From DASXBA01 sp046729895 (GTDB lineage Bacteria; Actinomycetota; Thermoleophilia; Solirubrobacterales; Thermoleophilaceae), in NCBI GenBank assembly GCA_046729895.1, contig JBKPHP010000101.1:1-18126 (forward strand): 18,126 nucleotides of DNA, given 5' to 3'. The stretch's first letter is position 1. Every line of letters begins with the position of its first letter. A program made the position numbers and the translations under genes. Shown piece by piece: positions 6,302 to 14,020 of the stretch. The notes beneath the pieces were generated by a model that had not been told where the DNA came from, did not search any database, and saw only the letters and a list, made by a program, of their open reading frames with translations.

Positions 6302-7348
6302 GTGGGTGAGCTGCCGCTCCCGGCGCACTTCGAGCCGAGCCGCGTAGGCGAGGTTTGGCGGGTGCCATACGAGGACCGCGCCCGAGACGCGGAGGCGTGG
6401 GCCGAGAAGCACGGTATCGGCCCGGCCGCAGAGGACTCCTTTCGCCTCTGCCTGGTCGCCGTCGACGTCCAGAACACGTTCTGCATCCCGGACTTCGAGC
6501 TCTTCATCGCCGGGCGCTCGGGCACGGGCGCGGTAGACGACAACCGTCGTCTGTGCGAGTTCGTCTATCGCAATCTCGGCACGATCACGCAGATCTTTCC
6601 AAGCCTCGACACCCACCATGCGATGCAGGTGTTCCACGCGATCTGGCTGGTCGACGAGCAGGGCAACCACCCCGGGCCCTACACGCTCGTGTCGGCCGAG
6701 GACGTGGAGACCGGCCGCTGGAGAATGAACATCGCCGTCGCCGAGGCGGTCGGGATCGACGCGGACTACGCCCAGCGACACCTCGCTCACTACACGCGGC
6801 AGCTGGCCGAGGGCGGCAAGTACGACCTCACCATCTGGCCCTATCACGCCATGCTCGGCGGCATCGGGCACGCTCTCGTGTCGGCGGTGGAGGAAGCCGT
6901 CTTCTTCCACGGCATGGTCCGGCACAGCCGGCCCGACTTCCAGGTCAAAGGGGACAATCCGCTGACGGAGCACTATTCGATGCTCGGCCCCGAGGTGACC
7001 GGGGGACCTGACGGCGATCGCCTCGGGGGGAGGAACACCGCGCTCATCGAAAGGCTCCTCACTTTCGATGCCGTGGTCGTGGCCGGTCAGGCGAAGAGCC
7101 ACTGCATGGCCTGGACCATCGACGACCTGCTGGCGGACGAGGCTGCCGGGGAGCGCCTTGCCGAGCGCACATACCTGCTCGAAGACTGCACCTCTTCGGT
7201 CGTCGTGCCGGGCGTCGTCGACTACACGGACGAGGCGGATGCCGCCTTCGAGCGCTACGCGGGCGCGGGCATGCACGTCGTTCGTTCCATCGACCCGGTC
7301 GATAGTTGGCCGGGTCTGGAGCGGCGGGCGGCCGCCCCTCGCGGGTAA
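6302..7348 (+). CDS. Isochorismatase-superfamily cysteine hydrolase (nicotinamidase-like, long form)
   Basis: A 348-residue cytosolic hydrolase. The fold's Asp-Lys-Cys triad is complete: Asp55 in VAVDVQNTF (52-60), Lys216 in QVKGDNP (214-220) and Cys268 in AGQAKSHCMAWT (261-272). Asp103-x-His105 (SLDTHHAMQVFH) and His123 (GNHPGPYT) occupy the positions of the metal ligands of nicotinamidases. The protein is much longer than a typical nicotinamidase (about 200 residues) because of a 45-residue N-terminal extension and an insertion of about 90 residues (130-220) between the metal site and the Lys. The substrate is probably an amide or carbamate but cannot be named. The GTG at 6302 is favoured by the -10-like box 6 nt before it. 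A bulged hairpin follows the stop. It is not in an operon. Confidence 0.85.
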   Translation: MGELPLPAHFEPSRVGEVWRVPYEDRARDAEAWAEKHGIGPAAEDSFRLCLVAVDVQNTFCIPDFELFIAGRSGTGAVDDNRRLCEFVYRNLGTITQIFPSLDTHHAMQVFHAIWLVDEQGNHPGPYTLVSAEDVETGRWRMNIAVAEAVGIDADYAQRHLAHYTRQLAEGGKYDLTIWPYHAMLGGIGHALVSAVEEAVFFHGMVRHSRPDFQVKGDNPLTEHYSMLGPEVTGGPDGDRLGGRNTALIERLLTFDAVVVAGQAKSHCMAWTIDDLLADEAAGERLAERTYLLEDCTSSVVVPGVVDYTDEADAAFERYAGAGMHVVRSIDPVDSWPGLERRAAAPRG

Positions 7349-7350
7349 CT

Positions 7351-7370
7351 CCCTGGTCGCAGACCAAGGG
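7351..7370 (+). terminator. Hairpin behind the isochorismatase-like gene
   Basis: CCCTGGTC, a GCA loop and GACCAAGGG form a stem of 8 pairs with one bulged A, starting 3 nt after the TAA. There is no T-run. It would insulate the following regulated promoter. Confidence 0.45.
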
Positions 7371-7448
7371 GTCGAGGCGGGGCGACCACAGCGGCACCGC
7401 ACGCGGGATCCTCGCCTCGGGACCTCAACCAGACCCTGCTCGCGATCT

Positions 7449-7464
7449 TGTGACATTCATCACA
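7449..7464 (+). promoter_or_regulatory. Perfect CRP-type binding site
   Basis: TGTGA-CATTCA-TCACA matches the CRP/FNR-superfamily consensus TGTGA-N6-TCACA at every defined base. Actinobacterial CRP and GlxR proteins use the same consensus. Its centre (7456.5) lies 60-62 bp upstream of the start expected from the -10 box at 7504-7509, the class I activator position. A cyclic-nucleotide-responsive activator is the likely reader. Confidence 0.65.
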
Positions 7465-7480
7465 CATAACCCATGATCGC

Positions 7481-7509
7481 TTGACCCGTGCCCGCTATGG
7501 GTCTACGGT
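7481..7509 (+). promoter_or_regulatory. Promoter of the 883-residue TPR protein gene
   Basis: TTGACC (7481-7486), a 17-bp spacer and TACGGT (7504-7509) give a housekeeping-sigma promoter with optimal spacing. The start would be near 7516-7518, leaving a leader of about 47 nt with GGAGGAGG just before the GTG. Confidence 0.6.
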
Positions 7510-7533
7510 CGATCCTGGTGTAGGACTCGACGG

Positions 7534-7549
7534 GACCCGGGCCCGGGTC
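7534..7549. promoter_or_regulatory. 16-bp perfect palindrome in the leader
   Basis: GACCCGGGCCCGGGTC is a perfect inverted repeat between the -10 box and the ribosome binding site (7553-7560). It could be a repressor operator just downstream of the start, or a GC hairpin that limits ribosome access. The sequence does not decide between them. Confidence 0.45.
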
Positions 7550-7563
7550 GCCGGAGGAGGATC

Positions 7564-10215
7564 GTGGGCCGATTGATACCCCACCCCGCTCGGCTCGTGA
7601 GCGTGCCAGTGCGCAGCCGGCGAAAGTTCGGCTCGCGCTCCAAGCGCCAGAAGCCACGCACGCCAGGCGTGGCCGCTTGGGGCGTAGGGATCGTCGCCGG
7701 CGTGGGTGTCCTGGTTGGCTTGGCGCACCTCCATGGCAACCCTCCCGACGCGAACGGCGGGTTCCCGGAACCAGCTCTCGCCACGCTGGCGCAGCCCGCG
7801 GTGGCGGCGGTGGCGGCTCTCGGGGCGCTCGTGCTGATCGCTTGGTGCATCAGACGCGTGCGCCTCGAGTTCCTCGCGTGGTGGCCTGGACCAATAGTCG
7901 TGCAGGATTTCGTGCCGCACCGCGAGATGGCCGACGCCGATCTCGAGCGCCTGACCGTGGGCTTTCGGGATCGGCTGGCCGCCTCCCACCTCCAGTCGCC
8001 GGCGTCTGTGCCGGCCCCCGCCGAGCAGGGAGATTTCCTCGATGTCCTCGCCCGTGGCGGCGTGGACTCGCGGAATTTGCTCGGCAGCCTGCTCAGCCTC
8101 CTTCGAGCCGCGGTTCCCGCGCACGCCTATGAGGTCAAGGGGGCTTTCGTCATTCGCGAGAAGACACCCTCGTACGGGATGACCGTGCACGTCATCCGCC
8201 TGCCGGGAAAGGGGGGCGGCGGGCAAACTGTCTGGGACACCTCTTGGGAAGGTGCGATGCGGCAGGCCGCGGATTACGCCACGGCCTCGATCCTCCCGCG
8301 CACGCGCGTATGCCGATCGCCGTGGGCCGGGTGGCGACGCTACTACCTGCCAGCCGGGCTCATGCGGGCGTACGAGCAGGCGGCAGAGCTCGAGCAGAAG
8401 CGCCGCTATGACGAGGCCCTGGACCTCTACTACCAGGCCGTACGCGAGGACCCAATGAACCACGGGTTGCGCCTGCAAATCGGTTTCTTGCAGGAGAAGC
8501 TCGCGCTGTACCTGGACGCGCTGGACACCTATGAGGCGATCCTCGAGGTCGCTGAGCCGAATGCACGCCGCGGGCGCCGTCCCCGGCGAGACGAACTCCG
8601 CCGCGCCTACAGAGGAAGGGCGCGCCACGATCGAGACCGCACGCTGCTCGTGACCCGGTACAGGCGCGCCGTGCTGCTGGGGGGCAACCGGCTTGCCCAC
8701 CAGTGGCTAAACCGGGGCGACTCGGATGCGCAGACCGAGCGAGACAAACAACGGGAGCGCTTGCGGGAGCGACTAGCCCCCGTGCTGGAGGAACTGTTCA
8801 AGACCGCAATCGAGTCCCGTTCGGTGAGGAAGTTCGTTCGGGATGCATACAAGGAGGCCGGAGCCCAGATACCTGACGGGGATGTCGGAGCCGCCCTGAC
8901 GAAGCCGGACAAAGCCGACGACCTGATGCAGTTGCTCCCCCTCGCGTCGCTCCACGAGCTCGAAGACCTCCGTCACCGGATTCCACTTGTCTCGTTTCGG
9001 CGCCGCAGCACGCTTAGCAGGGCGGCTGTCCGCGTCTCGTCGCTGGTGGTACGGGAGCGCCTGCGCTGGGTCCTCACCCGCACGCGCCACAGCGTCGAGA
9101 GGGAAACTCCGCCATGCCTGGAGGGGGGATGGGACGCGTACGTCGAACAGATCCGGCGAGAGCTCAAGAGGATTGAAGGGCGGGCGGGATTCGACCGCTG
9201 GCACGAGCACTACAACGCAGCGTGCATCTACGCGCTGCCGCTGCTCGAGGGCTGCACGAAGGATGATGACGGCGCCGACAAGCTCGCCGGCCTAGCGGTC
9301 AGCCGCCTCGAGCGCGCCACTGCTAGGGCGGACAGCGCATTCATCGCCAGCCGACGCGACTGGCTCATCAGCGAAGACCCGGACCTCCAGGGGTTGAGGG
9401 CCCACCCCCGGTTCAAGCGCTTCGAGGTCGCCTACTTTCCGTCTGCCTCCCGCACGCCCCAGCGTCCCCGCGAGGTGCACAGGTGGGAGGTCTCGCGTTA
9501 CACGCTGGACCTGCTTCGGGAAACCGCCGGCCGGTGGGAGGCGACCTGGGAGGAGCGCGCGCATACCGTTCCGTCCGGCGCCGAGGTCCAACTGCTCCTC
9601 CGTTGGTGCGAGGACGAACGGCGCGCCTGGCAACTAACACGGCGGGTAGCCGAACACCACAGGCACTGGCAGACGCGCTTGCAACTACTCAAGCGGATGC
9701 GTTCCTGGAGCGCCGAGTACGGCTTCAGGCCCGTCGAGGTCAGCTTTCCGCGCTTCTCGGGCGACGACGAAGCCGACCTTGATGACCAGGACACCGAAGA
9801 GGCCACGAGCGAAGCCATCCACGACAAGGACCTCCGACTGGACGACTTCGTCCGGGTGCTCGCGCACGCCGAGAACCCTGGCAACCGCGGTGCCTGCGAG
9901 CTGATCGACGACCTCGACGAATGGCGTGTCGCGCTTACTCAGCTCGACGTGGGTGGCCGACAGCTCAAGCGCGGACAGGTGGCGGCCGTGTGCGGCGCGC
10001 ACGCCGACTCATGGCGGCGACTGCGGCAGCTGCTCACCCCGGCGAGGGATCGCGACGAGGCCACGAAGGAGTTCACGTCCGCCCTGGTGAGCACCGCTGT
10101 GGCGTGGAGGAGGCTCCCGGGCCGCTGGCGCGCCGGTGATGTCATTCATAGACCCGGCAAGATCCGGACCAACGGCGCCGTCCGCACGCCCCGCTCTCCG
10201 CTCTCGAGCGGCTAA
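7564..10215 (+). CDS. Large two-TM protein with TPR-like repeats, function unknown
   Basis: 883 residues. A basic N-terminal tail (10-32) precedes two hydrophobic segments (about 35-56 and 78-97), so most of the protein should face the cytoplasm. A mixed domain follows (about 105-260), then TPR-like helices at about 265-330 (MRAYEQAAELEQKRRYDEAL, then YLDALDTYEAILEVA). A charged helical region (335-430) leads to a second TPR-like stretch with YNAACIYAL (550-558) that ends in DPDLQGLRAHPRF (605-617), a typical last-repeat signature. The C-terminal 240 residues are Arg/Trp-rich and helical, with an acidic patch at 733-750. No catalytic motif is seen. TPRs suggest a scaffold or signalling role. 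The GTG is supported by GGAGGAGG at 7553-7560. It is expressed alone from a CRP-type promoter. I do not recognise the family. Confidence 0.8.
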   Translation: MGRLIPHPARLVSVPVRSRRKFGSRSKRQKPRTPGVAAWGVGIVAGVGVLVGLAHLHGNPPDANGGFPEPALATLAQPAVAAVAALGALVLIAWCIRRVRLEFLAWWPGPIVVQDFVPHREMADADLERLTVGFRDRLAASHLQSPASVPAPAEQGDFLDVLARGGVDSRNLLGSLLSLLRAAVPAHAYEVKGAFVIREKTPSYGMTVHVIRLPGKGGGGQTVWDTSWEGAMRQAADYATASILPRTRVCRSPWAGWRRYYLPAGLMRAYEQAAELEQKRRYDEALDLYYQAVREDPMNHGLRLQIGFLQEKLALYLDALDTYEAILEVAEPNARRGRRPRRDELRRAYRGRARHDRDRTLLVTRYRRAVLLGGNRLAHQWLNRGDSDAQTERDKQRERLRERLAPVLEELFKTAIESRSVRKFVRDAYKEAGAQIPDGDVGAALTKPDKADDLMQLLPLASLHELEDLRHRIPLVSFRRRSTLSRAAVRVSSLVVRERLRWVLTRTRHSVERETPPCLEGGWDAYVEQIRRELKRIEGRAGFDRWHEHYNAACIYALPLLEGCTKDDDGADKLAGLAVSRLERATARADSAFIASRRDWLISEDPDLQGLRAHPRFKRFEVAYFPSASRTPQRPREVHRWEVSRYTLDLLRETAGRWEATWEERAHTVPSGAEVQLLLRWCEDERRAWQLTRRVAEHHRHWQTRLQLLKRMRSWSAEYGFRPVEVSFPRFSGDDEADLDDQDTEEATSEAIHDKDLRLDDFVRVLAHAENPGNRGACELIDDLDEWRVALTQLDVGGRQLKRGQVAAVCGAHADSWRRLRQLLTPARDRDEATKEFTSALVSTAVAWRRLPGRWRAGDVIHRPGKIRTNGAVRTPRSPLSSG

Positions 10216-10291
10216 GCGTCCTGTGTCGGAGCTGGCCCTCCGAGTCACTCCTCGCGGTCGCTTTCTTCTTCGCCGGCCCGGGCACGCGGCC

Positions 10292-10500
10292 TGGCTGATC
10301 ACGGCGAACGCCGCCCCGTGCGGGTCGGTCAGGACCGCGATGCGGCCGGCCTCGCTGTCGAAAGGCTCCGCGCGGACATGGGCGCCGCCCTCCTCGGCCT
10401 TCTTCGTGACGGCTTCCTAGGCACGGGGTCGGGCAGACCCCTCCGGCATCCGGGAGAGGTCCGCCGCGGTTTGGACGCCGGCACCATCGACGCTCCCCGG
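10292..10500 (-). pseudogene. Broken glyoxalase/VOC-fold gene
   Basis: On the minus strand the frame reads EAVTKKAEEGGAHVRAEPFD, then EAGRIAVLTDPHGAAFAVIS, the closing beta-alpha-beta-beta-beta module of VOC proteins (compare the usual RxAVLxDPxGAxFxV). Upstream in the same frame ADLSRMPEG resembles the linker of two-module VOC proteins, but an in-frame TAG (10419-10417) and an apparent loss of the strand before it interrupt the gene. No start is found. The rest of the gap up to 10629 shows nothing I can assign. Confidence 0.6.
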
Positions 10501-10629
10501 CACCACGGTGGCTCGGCGGCCGGCTCTCCGACGCACAGATCTCATCGGTGGCCGCCTTCGTCGCTGGTCAGCGCTGATCACAGCTGTCCGCGACTCTCGC
10601 GCTGGCGTGGGGGGCGCCCAAGACGTGCG

Positions 10630-12276
10630 TCAGCCGGCTGCCAGCAGCCGCGGTGCCAGCTGCTTCTTCCGGCTGATCACGCCGGGAAGCTCGATCACGC
10701 CGTCCGTAGCTGTCTCGCCGAGCGTGCGCTCGACCGCTGCCTTGTCGCCCGAGACCAGCAGATCCGTGCCCTTGCTGAGGATGTCAGTGACCATGAGCGC
10801 GAAGAACGGGTACCCCCGGCGCCTCTGCTCGGCGGCCATCGCGGCGAGCAGCTCGTCCTTCCGCTCTAGCAGCGACTTGCCGATCGTTTCGATTTGGGCG
10901 ATGCAGATGGTCTGCCCGTCTGCGATCTGGTACTCCTTGGCGTCGCGGGAGATGATCTCCTCCGCGGGAAGGTCGGACACGTCCGAGGTCGACTCGAACA
11001 TCTCCCGGCCGAACTCGAGGGCGTCGACTCGGAGGACCCGCTCGAGATAGTCGACCTCGGTCCGGTCGCGCTCGGTAGTGGTGGGGGAGTTGAGGATGAC
11101 CGTGTCGGAGAGGATCGCGCCGAGCAGCATCGTGGCGGTGGGCGGGCTCGGCTCCATCCCGTTCTGGCGGAACCGCTCGATCACCAGCGTGGCGGTCGAT
11201 CCGACGGGGTCGAAGGTCGCGGTGACGGGCACCTTCGTCTCGACCGACCCGATGTGGTGATGGTCGAGGATCTCCACGATCTCGGCCTCCTCCACTCCGG
11301 GGACGCTCTGCGCCTGTTCGGCGTGGTCCACTAGCAGGACGCGGCGCGGCTCGGGGGCGACCAGGTCCGACCGCGTCACCAGCCCGATCGGGCATCGGCG
11401 ACCGTCCACCGCCACGGCGGCGCGGTAATGCACGTCCTTGATCTCATCCGCGATGTCCGCGACGAGGTCGTCGGGGGCGACGGTCAAAGGGTCGCGGTCC
11501 ATGAGGCCGTGGCTCGGCGCCGCGAGCGTGATCATGCGGGCAGTGACATAGGTGTCGAGCGGGGAGCTGATCACCGCCGTGCCGCGCTCGCGAGCCCGCG
11601 CCAGGACTTCCTCCGAGGGCGTCGTCCTGTTGGTCGTCACGAGCAGGGTCGCGCCGAGCTCGATCGCCAGCAGCTGGGCCTCCGGCCGGTTGCCGGTCAC
11701 GACCACGTCGCCCCCGGCGATCTGGCTCGGCGTGGAAACGTCCATGGACTGCGCCCACACCCGGCCGGCGATCTCCTTCTCCTCGCCGGCAAGCAGCTCC
11801 CCCTGCAGGACGCCGACCACCGCGCTGAGGGCCGTCGGGGTGTCAACGAGGCTCGACACCTCGCGCGACTCGCGAATGTACCGGCGCGCGAGCGCCCGCT
11901 CTGTCATCACGCCGGCGAGCGTCCCGTCCTCGTCCACTATCGGCATCAGGTCGATGTTCCCGCTCGCCATGGCGAGCCCTACGTCCCGGACGGGCTCGTC
12001 GTGGCGCGCGACCGGGAAGCTCTCGCGCATCACGTCCCGCACACGCAGGAACACGTGCGGGAGGGGCTCCGGCTCCTGCGCCCCGCTGCGCTCGAGCAGC
12101 CAGCTGCTCTGGGGGTTCGGCTCGCCGAGGCGCACCGCGACGTAGTCGTTGCCCAGGTCGAGCCGGCGCTTCAACTCGGCATACCCGATCGCAGACGCGA
12201 TCGAGTCGGCGTCGGGGTTCCGATGGCCGGTGACGTAGATCAGCGAGATGGCGTCATTCTTGCTGTTGTGGGCCAC
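10630..12276 (-). CDS. ppaC: CBS/DRTGG-domain family II inorganic pyrophosphatase (Mn-dependent)
   Basis: A 548-residue cytosolic DHH-family enzyme that hydrolyses PPi to two phosphates. The DHH half starts with GHRNPDADS (17-25, ligands His18, Asp22, Asp24). It is interrupted by a regulatory insert of CBS (about 80-135), DRTGG-like (about 165-250) and CBS (about 255-305), and resumes with VDHAEQ (316-321) and DHHH (338-341). The DHHA2 half ends with the substrate signature SRKKQ (535-539). This is the long, nucleotide-regulated CBS-PPase type, in which AMP/ADP usually inhibit and ATP or diadenosine polyphosphates activate. The GTG at 12276 is the only sensible start; the ATG two bases upstream is out of frame. 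It is the last gene of the same-strand run after phosphoglucomutase (82-bp gap), fitting a role in removing PPi made by the uridylyltransferase. Confidence 0.93.
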   Translation of the reverse strand: MAHNSKNDAISLIYVTGHRNPDADSIASAIGYAELKRRLDLGNDYVAVRLGEPNPQSSWLLERSGAQEPEPLPHVFLRVRDVMRESFPVARHDEPVRDVGLAMASGNIDLMPIVDEDGTLAGVMTERALARRYIRESREVSSLVDTPTALSAVVGVLQGELLAGEEKEIAGRVWAQSMDVSTPSQIAGGDVVVTGNRPEAQLLAIELGATLLVTTNRTTPSEEVLARARERGTAVISSPLDTYVTARMITLAAPSHGLMDRDPLTVAPDDLVADIADEIKDVHYRAAVAVDGRRCPIGLVTRSDLVAPEPRRVLLVDHAEQAQSVPGVEEAEIVEILDHHHIGSVETKVPVTATFDPVGSTATLVIERFRQNGMEPSPPTATMLLGAILSDTVILNSPTTTERDRTEVDYLERVLRVDALEFGREMFESTSDVSDLPAEEIISRDAKEYQIADGQTICIAQIETIGKSLLERKDELLAAMAAEQRRRGYPFFALMVTDILSKGTDLLVSGDKAAVERTLGETATDGVIELPGVISRKKQLAPRLLAAG

Positions 12277-12358
12277 ATCGGGGCGGCCTGTGGTGGGCGG
12301 TGTCTCCCACGGGGAAGCAGGTCACCAAGGGAGGACGAAAGCCGGCTGGCGGCGGTTA

Positions 12359-13993
12359 CTAGCCGTCGCCGTCGAGGGCCTCCTGGACGATGGCTTCGGC
12401 CTCGCCAAGGATGCTCTCCAGGTGCTCGTCGCCGAGGAAGCTCTCGGCGTAGATCTTGTAGACGTCTTCGGTGCCGGACGGTCGTGCGGCAAACCAGCCG
12501 TCCTCGCTGACGACCTTCACCCCGCCGATCGGTGCAGCGTTGCCCGGTGCGGTCGTGAGCACCTCGACGATCGGCTCGCCGGCGAGCTGGTCGGACTTCA
12601 CCTGCTCGGCTGAGAGGCGCCCCAGGGCCTCCTTCTGCGACGGCGTGGCGGCCACGTCCACCCGCCGGTAGGCCGGAGCGCCGAACCGCTCCGTCAGACC
12701 GCGGTAGACCTCGCCGGGGTCGGTGCCGGAACGCGCTTTCATCTCCGCGGCGAGCAGGCACGGGATCAACCCGTCCTTGTCGGTCGACCACACCGCGCGG
12801 TCGCGGCGCAGGAACGACGCGCCCGCGCTCTCCTCACCGCAGAACCCGAGCGAGCCCTCTATGAGCCCGTCGACGAACCACTTGAACCCGACGGGCACCT
12901 CGACCAGCGGGCGGCCCAGGTCGGAGGCAAGGCGATCGATGATGCTGCTGCTGACGACCGTCTTGCCCACTCCCACGCTCTGCGGCCAATCGCGGTGCCC
13001 GCCGAGCAGGTACGCGACGCAGGCCGCCAGGTGGTGGTTGGGGTTGAGCAGTCCCGCTCCGGGCGTGACGATCCCGTGGCGGTCGGCGTCGGGATCGTTC
13101 GCGAACGCGACGTCGAAGCGATCCTTGAGCTCCGTGAGGCGCGCCATCGCGTATGGAGACGAGCAGTCCATCCGCGTCTTGCCGTCCCAGTCGAGCGGCA
13201 CGAACCGAAAGGTTGGATCGAGCTCCTCGTTCACGATCGTCAGATCGAGCCCGTGGCGCTCGGCCACGGCCTCCCAGAACGCGAGGCTGGATCCGCCGAG
13301 CGGGTCCACCCCCAGCCGCAATCCGCTCTCGCTAATCGCGTCGAGGTCGACGACGGCCGGTAGACCGTCGACGTACGAGGAGACGTAATCGTGGCGCTGT
13401 GCCGACGGGCCGTCGATTGCCTCCTCGAACGGGATGCGGCTGACCCCCTCGAGCAACGCGTCCAGCAACTCGTTCGCCTCGTGCTGGATCCACGTCGTTA
13501 CGTCCGTGCCGGCGGGCCCCCCGTGGGGCGGGTTGTACTTGAAGCCGCCGTCCTCGGGCGGATTGTGCGACGGGGTCACGACGATCCCGTCCGCCGTCCG
13601 TCCACCGTCCACCCGATTGTGCGTGAGGATCGCATGAGAGATCACGGGCGTGGGCGTGGCGCCCTCGGCACGGTCGATCATCACCACGACACCGTGGGCC
13701 GCGAGCACCTCGAGGATCGTCCGGAAGGCCGGCTCCGAGAGCCCGTGCGTGTCGCGGCCCAGGAACAGCGGACCGTCGATGCCCTGCGAGTCGCGGTAGC
13801 GGCAGACAGCTTCGCTGATCGCCAGCACGTGCGCCTCGTTGAACGTGCGCGCCAGCGAGCTGCCGCGATGCCCCGAGGTGCCGAAGGACACGCGCTGCTC
13901 GTCCACCGACGGGTTCGGCTGATCCTCGTAGTAGGCGGCCACGAGGCGGTCCAGGTCGATAAGGCTCGACGGATCCGGCAGCCGGCCGGCCAC
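12359..13993 (-). CDS. pgm: Phosphoglucomutase (alpha-D-glucose-phosphate specific)
   Basis: A 544-residue cytosolic enzyme interconverting glucose-6-phosphate and glucose-1-phosphate. All four active-site loops are present: TPSHNP (140-145) with the phosphorylated Ser142, the metal loop DPDADRHG (300-307), the sugar loop GEESAG (386-391) and the phosphate-binding loop RPSGTEDVYKIY (504-515). Length and motifs match the bacterial Pgm subfamily rather than the shorter phosphomannomutase or GlmM types. The GTG at 13993 follows the stop of the uridylyltransferase gene by 27 bp, so the two are almost certainly co-transcribed. Its product is the substrate of that neighbour. Confidence 0.95.
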   Translation of the reverse strand: MAGRLPDPSSLIDLDRLVAAYYEDQPNPSVDEQRVSFGTSGHRGSSLARTFNEAHVLAISEAVCRYRDSQGIDGPLFLGRDTHGLSEPAFRTILEVLAAHGVVVMIDRAEGATPTPVISHAILTHNRVDGGRTADGIVVTPSHNPPEDGGFKYNPPHGGPAGTDVTTWIQHEANELLDALLEGVSRIPFEEAIDGPSAQRHDYVSSYVDGLPAVVDLDAISESGLRLGVDPLGGSSLAFWEAVAERHGLDLTIVNEELDPTFRFVPLDWDGKTRMDCSSPYAMARLTELKDRFDVAFANDPDADRHGIVTPGAGLLNPNHHLAACVAYLLGGHRDWPQSVGVGKTVVSSSIIDRLASDLGRPLVEVPVGFKWFVDGLIEGSLGFCGEESAGASFLRRDRAVWSTDKDGLIPCLLAAEMKARSGTDPGEVYRGLTERFGAPAYRRVDVAATPSQKEALGRLSAEQVKSDQLAGEPIVEVLTTAPGNAAPIGGVKVVSEDGWFAARPSGTEDVYKIYAESFLGDEHLESILGEAEAIVQEALDGDG

Positions 13994-14020
13994 GGCGCTG
14001 ACGTTCGGAGCCCCCGCCGC

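Noticed and set aside
5049..6347. Long plus-strand reading frame across the aminotransferase remnant, R3, the NTF2-like gene and R4
   Set aside because: It lies antisense to recognisable coding sequence and reads the repeats as RSPVRVRLAP-type peptide, a translation artefact of a tRNA T arm.
6224..7456. 410-codon minus-strand frame
   Set aside because: Antisense to the isochorismatase-like gene, which has a complete catalytic triad; composition is typical of a shadow frame.
11428..12510. 360-codon plus-strand frame rich in Arg, His and Val
   Set aside because: Antisense shadow of the pyrophosphatase gene; no domain or ribosome site.
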